In this document: piece by piece, positions 23,668 to 32,317 of the stretch
How positions within the stretch are numbered: the stretch's first letter is position 1
Layout of the letters: every line of letters begins with the position of its first letter
Assembly: GCF_001902635.1 (NCBI RefSeq)
Contig: NZ_MJAO01000029.1
Location: 1 to 54,201, forward strand
Length of the DNA stretch: 54,201 bases
Direction: 5' to 3'
Source: Serratia marcescens
Lineage (GTDB): Bacteria > Pseudomonadota > Gammaproteobacteria > Enterobacterales > Enterobacteriaceae
Made by a program: the position numbers and the translations under genes
Notes under the pieces: generated by a model
The model's input: the letters and a program-made list of their open reading frames with translations, nothing else
Told to the model about the DNA's origin: nothing
The model's database searches: none

Positions 23668-25734
23668 TCAGCTGCGGCCGGCCTCCTCTCGCAGGGCCAC
23701 ATTGACCTCGTGCGCCGTCGGCTGTTCAGATCGCAGCGCACGGCGAACCGCGAAGAAGGCGGCGATCAGCATGGTCACCGCCACCAGCATAAAGAACCCG
23801 CACAGTGCGGCGTTGATCTGGTTGCTGAATACGATGGTCTCCATGTCTTTCAGCGACTTGGCCGGCGCAATAATCGTGCCTTGTTCGATACCGGTGGAGA
23901 ATTTCTTCGCCTGCGCCAGGAAGCCGATGCTTGGTTTCTCATGGAAGATCTTCTGCCAGCCGGCGGTCATGGAGGTCACGAACAGCCAGGCGGTCGGCAG
24001 AATAGTGACCCAGGCGTAACGCTGCTTTTTCATCTTGAACAGCACCACGGTGCCGAGGATCAGCGCCATCGACGCCAGCATCTGGTTACCGATGCCGAAC
24101 AGCGGCCACAGGGTATTGATGCCGCCGAGCGGATCGACCACCCCCTGATACACGAAGAAGCCCCAACCGGCTACCGCCACCGTAGTGCCCGCCAGGTTGC
24201 CGAACCACGAACGGTTGTTGGCCAGCTGCGGCACCGCCACGCCCACCAGGTCCTGCACCATAAAGCGGCAGGCGCGGGTGCCGGCGTCGACGGCGGTCAG
24301 GATGAACAGCGCTTCGAACAGAATGGCGAAGTGGTACCAGAAGGCCATCATCGCCCGGCTGTTGAACACCTCGCTGATGATGTGTGCCATGCCCACGGCA
24401 AAGGTCGGGGCGCCGCCGGCGCGCGACAGTACGGAGTTTTCGCCCACCTCTTTGGCGATCAGCGCCAGCGTTTCCGGCGTAACGATAAAGCCCCAGCCGT
24501 TGATTACCTGCGAAGCATTTTCCACCGTGGTGCCGATCAGCGCCGCCGGCGAGTTCATGGCGAAGTAAACGCCCGGATCCAGCACCGAGGCGCAGATCAG
24601 CGCCATGATGGCGACGAAAGACTCCATCAGCATGGCGCCGTAACCGATAAAGCGAATGTGGCTCTCGCGTTCCACCAGTTTAGGCGTGGTGCCGCTGGAG
24701 ACCAGCGCGTGGAAACCGGAAATGGCGCCGCAGGCGATGGTGATGAACAGGAACGGGAACAGGGCGCCGGCGAACACCGGGCCGCTGCCGTCGATAAAGC
24801 GCGAAACCGCCGGCATTTTCATCTCTGGCATGGCGAAGACGATGCCGACAGCCAGGCCGATGATGACGCCGATTTTCATAAAGGTGGAAAGGTAGTCGCG
24901 CGGCGCCAGCAGCAGCCACACCGGCAACACCGAGGCGACGAAGCCGTAGATCACCAGCACCCAGGTCAGGGTGGTGCCATGCAGCGTGAAGAACGGCCCC
25001 CAGTAGGGATCTTGCGCCACGTTGCCACCGTAAATGATCGCCAGCAGCATCAGCACAAAGCCGATCACCGAGATTTCTGCGATCTTGCCCGGCCGGATAA
25101 AGCGCATGTAGATGCCCATGAACAGCGCGATCGGGATGGTGGCGGCGATGGTGAACAGCCCCCACGGGCTGTCGGCCAACGCTTTCACCACTACCAGCGC
25201 CAGCGCCGACAGGATGATGATCATCACCCCCAGCGCGCCGAGCATGGTGATCACCCCGGCGAATGCCCCCAGCTCCTGCTTGGCCATTTCCCCCAGCGAA
25301 CGGCCGTCGCGGCGGGTGGAGATAAACAGCACCAGGAAGTCCTGCACCGCGCCGGCCAGCATGACGCCGACCAGGATCCAGATGGTCCCCGGCAGAAAGC
25401 CCATCTGTGCGGCCAAAATCGGCCCCACCAGCGGCCCGGCGCCGGCGATGGCGGCGAAATGGTGGCCGAACAGCACCCATTTATTGGTGGGGACATAGTC
25501 CAGGCCGTCGTTGTGGCGTTCGGCCGGGGTCAGACGGCGGTCGTCCAGTTCAAAGACCTTGTCGGCGATGAACCGGCTGTAGAAGCGGTAGGCGATGCTA
25601 TAGCAGGCGACGGCGGCGACCACCAGCCAGACGGCGTTGACGTGCTCGCCGCGACTGAGCGCCAGCATGGCGAAGGCGAAGGCGCCGACCAACGCCACCA
25701 GCAGCCAGATAAGTCCGGATCTGAGGTTTTTCAT
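23668..25734 (-). CDS. CstA-family carbon-starvation transporter
   Basis: A 688-residue, very hydrophobic inner-membrane protein with many transmembrane segments. Family segments are clear: HNDGLDYVPTNKWVLFGHHF, AGAGPLVGPILAAQMG, STRRDGRSLGEMAK, FITIACGAISGFHALVSSGT, FILTAVDAGTRACRF and GGINTLWPLFGIGNQML. E. coli CstA (peptide uptake) and BtsT (pyruvate uptake) are relatives; the sequence does not decide the substrate. AAGGAG precedes the ATG. The small partner gene usually found after cstA or btsT (YbdD/YjiX family) is absent. It diverges from an amidohydrolase-transporter pair. Confidence 0.9.
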   Translation of the reverse strand: MKNLRSGLIWLLVALVGAFAFAMLALSRGEHVNAVWLVVAAVACYSIAYRFYSRFIADKVFELDDRRLTPAERHNDGLDYVPTNKWVLFGHHFAAIAGAGPLVGPILAAQMGFLPGTIWILVGVMLAGAVQDFLVLFISTRRDGRSLGEMAKQELGAFAGVITMLGALGVMIIILSALALVVVKALADSPWGLFTIAATIPIALFMGIYMRFIRPGKIAEISVIGFVLMLLAIIYGGNVAQDPYWGPFFTLHGTTLTWVLVIYGFVASVLPVWLLLAPRDYLSTFMKIGVIIGLAVGIVFAMPEMKMPAVSRFIDGSGPVFAGALFPFLFITIACGAISGFHALVSSGTTPKLVERESHIRFIGYGAMLMESFVAIMALICASVLDPGVYFAMNSPAALIGTTVENASQVINGWGFIVTPETLALIAKEVGENSVLSRAGGAPTFAVGMAHIISEVFNSRAMMAFWYHFAILFEALFILTAVDAGTRACRFMVQDLVGVAVPQLANNRSWFGNLAGTTVAVAGWGFFVYQGVVDPLGGINTLWPLFGIGNQMLASMALILGTVVLFKMKKQRYAWVTILPTAWLFVTSMTAGWQKIFHEKPSIGFLAQAKKFSTGIEQGTIIAPAKSLKDMETIVFSNQINAALCGFFMLVAVTMLIAAFFAVRRALRSEQPTAHEVNVALREEAGRS

Positions 25735-26118
25735 GAAAAACTCCTTGGCGTACAGAGGTAAAAACCGACGTTGTTATTAGGAATGACGTTTTAACAGTAG
25801 AAGTTTTGCCGCCGAACCGCGGCAGGTCGGATGAGAAATGTGAAGCAGGTGGGGTTTTATTGTAAAAACAAAGTGATGAAACACGCTCGACGTGGGCTGT
25901 CGCCCGCGCGTTGCCGGGTAGCTTTTCATTCTGCATTTTCACTTGGCGCACAGCGAATGATCGTCGTTTTTTATCTGAATGCGGCGTCTGGCGGCTTATT
26001 ATTTTATCTGTCGAGGTGTGCCGAAATAAAATCATCCATGCCGTGTTATACCTTTATTTCAATCTGCAGATTTAACCATTCATAAAACAAATAATAAATC
26101 TACGAAAGGAATTTAATT
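25735..26118. other. Divergent control region, cstA-like gene / M20 amidohydrolase
   Basis: A 384-base region without a convincing gene. The half next to the transporter has mixed composition, and the half next to the amidohydrolase (25950-26110) is AT-rich. Half sites reminiscent of CRP (TGTGA at 25839-25843) occur, but I see no complete palindrome. Short open frames here have no recognisable start signals. Confidence 0.4.
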
Positions 26119-27282
26119 ATGATAAATAAAATCATCGAAGGGTATTTACCGCAGCTCACGGCTATTCGGCACGATATTCATCAGCACCCTGAATTGGGTT
26201 TTGAAGAGTTCCGCACCAGCGATCTGGTGGCGGATTATCTGAGTTCGTGGGGCTATGAGGTGCACCGTGGATTGGCGGGCACCGGCGTGGTAGGGACGCT
26301 GCGGGTGGGTGACGGTATTAAACGCCTTGGGCTGCGCGCCGATATGGACGCCTTGCCGATCGAGGAAAACAACGGCAAACCCTGGAGCAGCAGCGTGGCC
26401 AACCGTATGCACGCCTGCGGCCATGACGGCCATACGACCATGCTGCTCGGCGCCGCCCGCTACCTGGCGCAAACGCGCAACTTCAACGGCACGCTGCACC
26501 TGATTTTCCAACCGGCGGAAGAGATGCTGAACGGCGGCGCACGCATGGTGGAACAGGGGCTGTTCGAGCGCTTCCCCTGCGACGCCATCTTCGCCATGCA
26601 CAACATGCCGGGTATGCCACTCGGCGAGTTCTTCTTCCAACACGGCCCGTTTATGGCCTCGATGGATCAGTTCAACGTCCGGGTGCAGGGGCGCGGTGGC
26701 CACGGTGCCATCCCGCAGCTGGCGGTCGATTCGGTGCTGGTGGCCTCGCATATCACCGTCGCGCTGCAGAGCATCGTCTCGCGCAATATCGACCCACTGG
26801 AGGCGGCGGTGATCACCGTCGGCAGCATCAAGGCCGGCGAGGCGGCCAACGTGATCCCGGACAGCGCGGAGATGAAGCTCAGCGTGCGTTCTCTGGATCG
26901 GCAGGCGCGCGCCACCCTGCTGGCGCGCATTCCGGCGCTGATTGAAGCGCAGGCGGCCAGCTTCGGTGCGAGCGCGGTGGTGGAACACGTTAACGGCGCG
27001 CCGGTGTTGGTCAACGACGAAGCGATGACCCGTTTCGCCCACCGCGTGGCGGAGCAGCAGTTCGGCACCGCCCGCGCGCACTACGGCGCCCGGCCGCTGA
27101 TGGGCAGCGAAGACTTCGCTTTTATGCTCGATGCGCATCCGCAGGGCTGCTACCTGATCATCGGCAACGGCGATGGCGAAGGGAGTTGCATGGTGCATAA
27201 CCCGGGATATGACTTTAACGACGGCTGTCTGGCGGCCGGCAGCCATTATTGGGGAGCGCTGGCGGAAGCGTATTTAAAATAA
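26119..27282 (+). CDS. M20-family amidohydrolase (hippurate hydrolase-like)
   Basis: A 387-residue cytoplasmic metallo-amidohydrolase of the M20D type (HipO/AbgB/IAA-amino-acid hydrolase relatives), which releases an amino acid from an N-acyl group. Metal and catalytic segments are visible: LGLRADMDALPI, MHACGHDGHTTMLLGAAR, IFQPAEE, AMHN, the dimerisation-domain GGHGAIPQ, and near the end ARPLMGSEDFAFML. AAGGA lies 8 bases before the ATG. An MHS transporter starts 30 bases after it, suggesting the pair imports and hydrolyses an N-acylated or similar amide substrate. The exact substrate cannot be read from the sequence. Confidence 0.88.
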   Translation: MINKIIEGYLPQLTAIRHDIHQHPELGFEEFRTSDLVADYLSSWGYEVHRGLAGTGVVGTLRVGDGIKRLGLRADMDALPIEENNGKPWSSSVANRMHACGHDGHTTMLLGAARYLAQTRNFNGTLHLIFQPAEEMLNGGARMVEQGLFERFPCDAIFAMHNMPGMPLGEFFFQHGPFMASMDQFNVRVQGRGGHGAIPQLAVDSVLVASHITVALQSIVSRNIDPLEAAVITVGSIKAGEAANVIPDSAEMKLSVRSLDRQARATLLARIPALIEAQAASFGASAVVEHVNGAPVLVNDEAMTRFAHRVAEQQFGTARAHYGARPLMGSEDFAFMLDAHPQGCYLIIGNGDGEGSCMVHNPGYDFNDGCLAAGSHYWGALAEAYLK

Positions 27283-27312
27283 ACTCGAAAAATAATAACA
27301 GGGAAGATAATG

Positions 27313-28623
27313 ATGAGTGAAAATACGGCTGAGACTCAAACGGCAATAATATCGACACCGAAGGCCGGCGGCAAAAAGGTCATATTCGCCGCCTCCTTTG
27401 GCAATGCGCTGGAGTTTTTCGACTTCGGTATTTACAACTTCTTCGTCATTTATATCAGCGTATTGTTCTTTCCGCCGTCCAGCGATCCGCACCTGGCGTT
27501 GCTGTTGGCGTTCGCCACGTTCGGCGTCAGCTTTTTCATGCGGCCGCTGGGCGGCATTCTGATTGGTGCCTATGCCGACCGCCGGGGCCGCAAGCCGGCG
27601 ATGATCCTGACGATTTCATTGATGAGCCTGGGCACGGCGATGATCGGCTTTGCGCCGACCTACGCCAGCGCCGGCTATTGGGGCACGAGCACGCTGGTGG
27701 TGGCGCGCCTGATCCAGGGGGTAGCGGCGGGCGGCGAGGTGGGGGCGTCGATGTCGTTGTTGGTGGAGTCGGCGCCGCCCAACCGGCGCGGCTTCTATTC
27801 CAGCTGGTCGCTGGCGACGCAGGGCATCGCCACCGTGGTGGGCGGTGTCACGGCGCTGGCGCTTAGCGCGGCCTTGCCGGCGTTCACCGGCGATCCAAAC
27901 GCCATGGCCGAGTGGGGATGGCGCATTCCTTTCTTTATCGGCGTGGCGTTGGCGCCGCTCGGCTGCTGGCTGCGTCTCGGGCTGGAAAGCGACCGGCCGC
28001 CGGTGTCGCGCGCCCATGAGCCGCCTGCACAGCTGCGCAGGCACTCGCGGGCGGTGGTGCTCGGCGTGATGCTGACCATCGGTGCCACCGTTGCCACTTA
28101 CATCTCGATGTATTATCTCGGCACCTATGCGGTGAAATATCTGGGCATGGCGCAGGCCTACGGCTATGGCGCGATGCTGCTGGCGGGGCTCGTGACCTTC
28201 GGCGGCAGCCTGTTGGTTGGGCACTGGTGCGATCGCTATGGCCGTCTGCCGCTGATCCGTGGGTCGCGCATCGCGATTCTGATCGTGGCTTTGCCGGCAT
28301 TTTGGTGGCTGAGCGCGGTACCGCATCCGGCGGTGCTGCTGCTGATTGTCGCGGTGCTGGTCGGGTTGACCACGCTCGGCTCGGTGCCGACCATGCTGAT
28401 GATTTCGGAACTGTTCCCGCAGCGCATTCGCGCGCTGGGGTTTGCGTTGGTCTACAGCCTCGGGGTAGCGATCTTCGGCGGCTTCGCCCAGTATATCGCT
28501 TCGCAGTCGATCGCGCTGAGCGGCTCGCTGCTGGCGCCCGCCGTCTATCTGATGCTGGCGACGCTGGCTTCGCTGGCGGTGCTGCCGTTGCTGCGTGAAA
28601 CCGGCGGCGAACCCTTGCGCTAG
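27313..28623 (+). CDS. MHS-family major facilitator transporter
   Basis: A 436-residue inner-membrane symporter with 12 predicted helices. It begins with the MHS signature FGNALEFFDFGIYNFF and has the loop 2-3 motif GAYADRRGRKP and the RLIQGVAAGGEVGAS stretch in helix 4. The second-half motif is HWCDRYGRLPLI. Relatives take up proline/betaine, shikimate, citrate or ketoglutarate. The ATG at 27313 has better spacing from GGAAG than the adjacent ATG at 27310. It forms an operon with the M20 amidohydrolase and probably carries that enzyme's substrate. Confidence 0.88.
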   Translation: MSENTAETQTAIISTPKAGGKKVIFAASFGNALEFFDFGIYNFFVIYISVLFFPPSSDPHLALLLAFATFGVSFFMRPLGGILIGAYADRRGRKPAMILTISLMSLGTAMIGFAPTYASAGYWGTSTLVVARLIQGVAAGGEVGASMSLLVESAPPNRRGFYSSWSLATQGIATVVGGVTALALSAALPAFTGDPNAMAEWGWRIPFFIGVALAPLGCWLRLGLESDRPPVSRAHEPPAQLRRHSRAVVLGVMLTIGATVATYISMYYLGTYAVKYLGMAQAYGYGAMLLAGLVTFGGSLLVGHWCDRYGRLPLIRGSRIAILIVALPAFWWLSAVPHPAVLLLIVAVLVGLTTLGSVPTMLMISELFPQRIRALGFALVYSLGVAIFGGFAQYIASQSIALSGSLLAPAVYLMLATLASLAVLPLLRETGGEPLR

Positions 28624-28636
28624 CCAGCGCGGGGCG

Positions 28637-28668
28637 AAAAAAAACGCCGGCGGTTTTCACCGCCGGCG
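28637..28668 (-). terminator. Rho-independent terminator of rnb
   Basis: A CGCCGGCGG / CCGCCGGCG stem with a 6-base loop is followed, on the minus strand, by an unbroken run of eight T. It lies 30 bases beyond the rnb stop. On the plus strand the same stem may also end the convergent MHS transporter transcript, though without a strong T-run. Confidence 0.85.
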
Positions 28669-28698
28669 CTTTGCGTTGCGACCGTTTCAGGCTGGCGT

Positions 28699-30633
28699 TC
28701 AGGCCGCCGGACGGGCGATCACGCTGCGGGTTTCCATACGCACTTCGGCGATGGTGACCTGCAAAGTGTCGCTCTGGCGGTAAACTACTTCACCCTTGAT
28801 TTGCACGGTGCCGGTTTCCTGGCTGCACTGCATTTCGTCACGTACCGCGTGAATAAACGGCGCCGGGATGAAGGCAACCGCGCCGTTGTCCAGCAGGCGC
28901 ACGCGCAGGCCGCCGCGGGTCACGTCGATGATCTCGGCGTTGAAGCGGGTATCGGTACCGGCCTTGTCTTGCAGGAAGCGGGCGTACAGCCAGTCGCCGA
29001 CGTCGCGCTCCGCCATACGGTTCAGGCGGCGGCGTTCCGCCAGCTGCACCGTCACGTCATCCTGCGGTTTTTCTGCCGGCTGTTGGTTGATGATCGCCTT
29101 CAGCAGGCGATGGTTGACCATGTCGCCGTATTTACGGATCGGTGATGTCCAGGTGGCGTAAGCCTCCAGCCCCAGGCCGAAGTGTGGCCCCGGCGTGGTG
29201 CTGATCTCCGCGAAGGTCTGGAAGCGGCGGATGCGGCTGTCGAGGAACTGGGTCGGCTGCGCGTCCAGGTGGCGGCGCAGTTCGCAGAAGCCGTCGAGGG
29301 TCAACAGCTTCTCGGCTTCGGCTTCCACGCCGTTGGCCTGCAGCACGGTAACCGCTTGCTCCACCAGCGCAGGATCGAAACCGGTGTGCACGTTGTACAC
29401 GCCGAAGCCCAGGCGATCGCGCAGCACGATGGCGGCGCAGACGTTGGCGGCGATCATGCATTCCTCAACGATGCGGTTGGCGCTGCGGCGCTGTTCGGTG
29501 ATGATCTCCAGCACGTCGCCTTTTTCACCCAGTACGAAGCGGTAATCCGGGCGATCTTTGAATACCAGCGCATGCTGGTGGCGCCAGGCGTTGCGCGCAT
29601 CGCAAACGCGTTTCAGCAGCGTTACCTGCTGTGCGATGGCGTCGCTCGGCGGCTGCCAACCGGCAATGCCTTCCAGCCAGTCGGAGACTTCGTCGTACAC
29701 CAGTTTGGCTTTGGACTCGATCTCGGCGGCGAAGAACTGAATATCGTCACCCAAGGCGCCGTCGGCGCCGATGGTCACGCGGCAGGCCAGCACCTGGCGG
29801 CGCTCGTTAGGGCGCAGCGAGCACAGGTTGTCTGACAGATCGCGCGGCAGCATCGGGATGTTGAAACCCGGCAGGTAGTTAGTAAAGGCGCGCACGCGGG
29901 CGATATCGTCCAACTTGCTGCCTTGCTCGACGTAAGCCGTCGGATCGGCGATGGCGATGGTCAATTGCAGCGAACCGTCGCCGTTGTCGGTCACGTACAG
30001 CGCATCGTCCATGTCTTCGGTGCTGGCGCTGTCGATAGTGACGAATTCGAGCGCGGTCAGGTCTTCACGCGTCAGCGCGGCGTCCGGCTCGTTGAGGGCC
30101 AGCATTTCCGGCGCCTCTTTTTCCAGGTTGTGACGCGCCAGCGTCACCCACCACGGTGCGAAATGGTCTTCACCGTCGGTGATAAAGCGGGTCAGGTCGG
30201 CGTTGAAGCCACGATCGCCTTTCAGCGGGTGGCGGCGCATCTCCGCGACCGCCCAGTCGCCGGCCTGGAAGTTGTGGGTCAGTTCACGCACCGGGCGGCA
30301 CTGAATCGCATCTTTCAGCAACGGGTGATCGGGCACGATGGACAGGCGATCGTCACGCTTCTGCACGCGGCCGACAAAACGCGACAGGAACGGCTCGACC
30401 AGGGTTTCCGGCTCGGCGATTTCGCGCTCTTTCTCGGTGTGCAGGGTGGCGATAATGCGATCCCCGTGCATGACTTTCTTCATGTACGGCGGCGGAATGA
30501 AGTAACTTTTTTGACCGTCTACTTCAAGAAAGCCAAAGCCTTTCTCAGTCCCTTTCACTACGCCTTCAACGCGCGGGGTCTGAGAGTGAAGTTGCTGTTT
30601 AAGCTGCGCCAGCAGCGGGTTATCTTGAAACAT
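28699..30633 (-). CDS. rnb: Exoribonuclease II
   Basis: A 644-residue processive 3'-5' exoribonuclease, the same length as E. coli RNase II. It has cold-shock domains at the N-terminus ([18 protein letters not shown]), the catalytic RNB domain with Asp residues in [37 protein letters not shown] and [18 protein letters not shown], and the C-terminal S1 domain ([18 protein letters not shown]). The start is the ATG at 30633 ([10 protein letters not shown]) as in E. coli; a TTG at 30663 would add ten residues. In E. coli the gene is close to yciT; here about 25 kb intervenes. Confidence 0.96.
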   Translation of the reverse strand: MFQDNPLLAQLKQQLHSQTPRVEGVVKGTEKGFGFLEVDGQKSYFIPPPYMKKVMHGDRIIATLHTEKEREIAEPETLVEPFLSRFVGRVQKRDDRLSIVPDHPLLKDAIQCRPVRELTHNFQAGDWAVAEMRRHPLKGDRGFNADLTRFITDGEDHFAPWWVTLARHNLEKEAPEMLALNEPDAALTREDLTALEFVTIDSASTEDMDDALYVTDNGDGSLQLTIAIADPTAYVEQGSKLDDIARVRAFTNYLPGFNIPMLPRDLSDNLCSLRPNERRQVLACRVTIGADGALGDDIQFFAAEIESKAKLVYDEVSDWLEGIAGWQPPSDAIAQQVTLLKRVCDARNAWRHQHALVFKDRPDYRFVLGEKGDVLEIITEQRRSANRIVEECMIAANVCAAIVLRDRLGFGVYNVHTGFDPALVEQAVTVLQANGVEAEAEKLLTLDGFCELRRHLDAQPTQFLDSRIRRFQTFAEISTTPGPHFGLGLEAYATWTSPIRKYGDMVNHRLLKAIINQQPAEKPQDDVTVQLAERRRLNRMAERDVGDWLYARFLQDKAGTDTRFNAEIIDVTRGGLRVRLLDNGAVAFIPAPFIHAVRDEMQCSQETGTVQIKGEVVYRQSDTLQVTIAEVRMETRSVIARPAA

Positions 30634-30777
30634 ATCGTCCAGTGAATGGGTTGTGAGTGGCAAGATTTGCGGCAGACAGTTTTACGCGAATCACCCGCTG
30701 CGAGCAAGCCTAACGTCACGGAACCCCGCGCTGCCGCGCGATTTTGCGCAAGATCGGTCAATCGAAGCGCTATCGAT

Positions 30778-30803
30778 AAAAAACCCCGGCGCGGAGGCCG
30801 GGG
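30778..30803 (-). terminator. Rho-independent terminator of the glyoxalase I gene
   Basis: CCCCGGC / GCCGGGG arms with a 6-base loop are followed on the minus strand by six T, about 18 bases after the stop codon at 30821. This is a canonical intrinsic terminator. Confidence 0.85.
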
Positions 30804-30820
30804 CGAAAGGCGGGTGACGA

Positions 30821-31348
30821 TCAGTCTTGCAGCGGCGTCGGCTGCAGGATTTCAATCCAGTAATCGTCCGGATCGCGAATGAAGGCCACGTAGTTCATGC
30901 GGCCTTCGTGCAGGCGTTTCTGGAAGGTGACGCCCAGGCGTTCAAAACGCTCGCAGGCGGCGCGCACGTCCGGCACCGTAACGCACAGGTGGCCGAAACC
31001 GCGCGGCTCGCCGTTGCCGTTGTGGTAGTGGAAATCCGCCTGATTCTCGGTGCCGTGGTTATGGGTCAGCTCAAGAATACCCGGCTGGTTCAGCGCCCAG
31101 CGCTTGCGCTCCTCGTCGTCCTGCGGGATCTGCTCGCGCGGGCTGCGCGTCAGGTAGCAGATGGTGAAGGCGGCTTCCTGGAACGTTTCCAAATAGACTG
31201 GCGTGAAACCCAGCACGCGGGTGTAGAAATCCAGCGCTTTGGTCAGGTCTTTCACGCGGATCATGGTGTGGTTGAACACGTAACCGTCGGTTACCGCATC
31301 CGGTTGGGCCGCCACGCCGGGCAGCGTCAGTAAGTCATTCAGTGGCAT
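30821..31348 (-). CDS. Lactoylglutathione lyase (glyoxalase I, long form)
   Basis: A 175-residue glyoxalase I that isomerises the methylglyoxal-glutathione hemithioacetal to S-lactoylglutathione. It is the longer type found in animals, yeast and Pseudomonas, rather than the 135-residue E. coli GloA. Metal ligands are visible in FNHTMIRVKD (His), LELTHNHGTE (Glu), GFGHLCV (His) and YWIEILQP (Glu). The long-form insert ERKRWALNQPG is present. The ATG at 31348 has AGGAGG at good spacing. It has its own terminator and is divergent from a LysR regulator, which might control it. Confidence 0.9.
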   Translation of the reverse strand: MPLNDLLTLPGVAAQPDAVTDGYVFNHTMIRVKDLTKALDFYTRVLGFTPVYLETFQEAAFTICYLTRSPREQIPQDDEERKRWALNQPGILELTHNHGTENQADFHYHNGNGEPRGFGHLCVTVPDVRAACERFERLGVTFQKRLHEGRMNYVAFIRDPDDYWIEILQPTPLQD

Positions 31349-31447
31349 CAAAAATCCTCCTCAGGGTGTCGGCAGACTGTAGGTGAAATCGATGCTAATC
31401 TAAAGTGATTGTTTTTAACTAAAACACTGACTGAAAGTGAATAAAAG

Positions 31448-32302
31448 ATGAAACTGAGCCAGCTGAAGTTTTTTTGCACCGTGGTGGAGCGTAAAACCAT
31501 CGCCGCCGCTGCGCGTGAGCTGCACTGTGTGCCCTCCAACGTCACGCTGCGGCTGCGCGAGTTGGAAGAGTCGCTGGGCGGCGAACTGTTTTTCCGCGAC
31601 AAGAACCGGCTGTACGTGAACCCCAAAGGGCGGCTGTTTTACCAGCAGGCGCGCGACATCGTGGCGCAGGCGGAACGCAGCAAACAGCTGTTTGCCGGCG
31701 AGCATCAACACGGGTTGCTCAACCTCGGGGCGCTGGATTTCTCGCTGGTCAGCCATTTGCCGGCGCGCATTGCCCGGTTGCGCCGGTTACAGCCCCATCT
31801 GCACATCAACGTGCTGAGCCGCGACTCGTTGGTGCTGGAACGCATGCTGATAGACAGTACGCTCGATCTGGCGATCACCGACGGCCCGATTGAGCACCCG
31901 TTGTTGGCCAGCCAAAAGGCGTTCGACGAACGGTTGGTACTGCTGATGCCGGCAGAGGCCGGGCAACCCGACGCCGCCACGCTGGCGGCGCTGGAGTTTT
32001 ACACCTTCAGCCGCGAATGCTCGTTCCGCCTGAAGGTCGACCACTGGCTGGCCTCACGCGGGTTGAAACCGCGCATGACGTTGGAAATGGAATCTTATGC
32101 CGCGATGGCGGCCTGCGTGCAGGCCGGTTGCGGCGTCGCTTGCGTGCCGGGCTCATTGCTGCCGCTGATCTTGCCGGCGCCAGGGCTGAAGGTGGTGGAA
32201 ATGGGCGAGGAGGGGGTGAGCGATCTGTACTTCGTCTGGCGACGGCATCAGCTGTCTGACGAATTGCAGACCACTCTGGATATTTTGGCGCGCCCGGCGT
32301 GA
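31448..32302 (+). CDS. LysR-family transcriptional regulator
   Basis: A 284-residue LysR regulator. Its N-terminal winged helix has LKFFCTVVERKTIAAAARELHCVPSNVTLRLRELEESLG and the family FFRDKNRLYVNPKG turn. The periplasmic-binding-like effector domain follows, with LDLAITDGPI, RECSFRLKVDHWL and ESYAAMAACVQAGCGVACVP, segments resembling the PtrR/YneJ branch. It starts 99 bases from the divergent glyoxalase gene and converges on ydeP. Divergence from the glyoxalase gene makes that a candidate target, as is common for LysR proteins. Confidence 0.9.
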   Translation: MKLSQLKFFCTVVERKTIAAAARELHCVPSNVTLRLRELEESLGGELFFRDKNRLYVNPKGRLFYQQARDIVAQAERSKQLFAGEHQHGLLNLGALDFSLVSHLPARIARLRRLQPHLHINVLSRDSLVLERMLIDSTLDLAITDGPIEHPLLASQKAFDERLVLLMPAEAGQPDAATLAALEFYTFSRECSFRLKVDHWLASRGLKPRMTLEMESYAAMAACVQAGCGVACVPGSLLPLILPAPGLKVVEMGEEGVSDLYFVWRRHQLSDELQTTLDILARPA

Positions 32303-32317
32303 ACCGGGCGCGCATTT

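Noticed and set aside
23638-23685. Inverted repeat GAGGCCGGCCG / CGGCCGGCCTC at the cstA-like gene end as a terminator
   Set aside because: The arms are 26 bases apart, one arm is within the coding sequence, and no T-run follows on either strand.
23710-25761. A 683-codon open frame opposite the cstA-like gene
   Set aside because: The translation is dominated by His, Gln, Arg and Asp repeats, the usual mirror of a hydrophobic membrane-protein gene; no domain or ribosome site.
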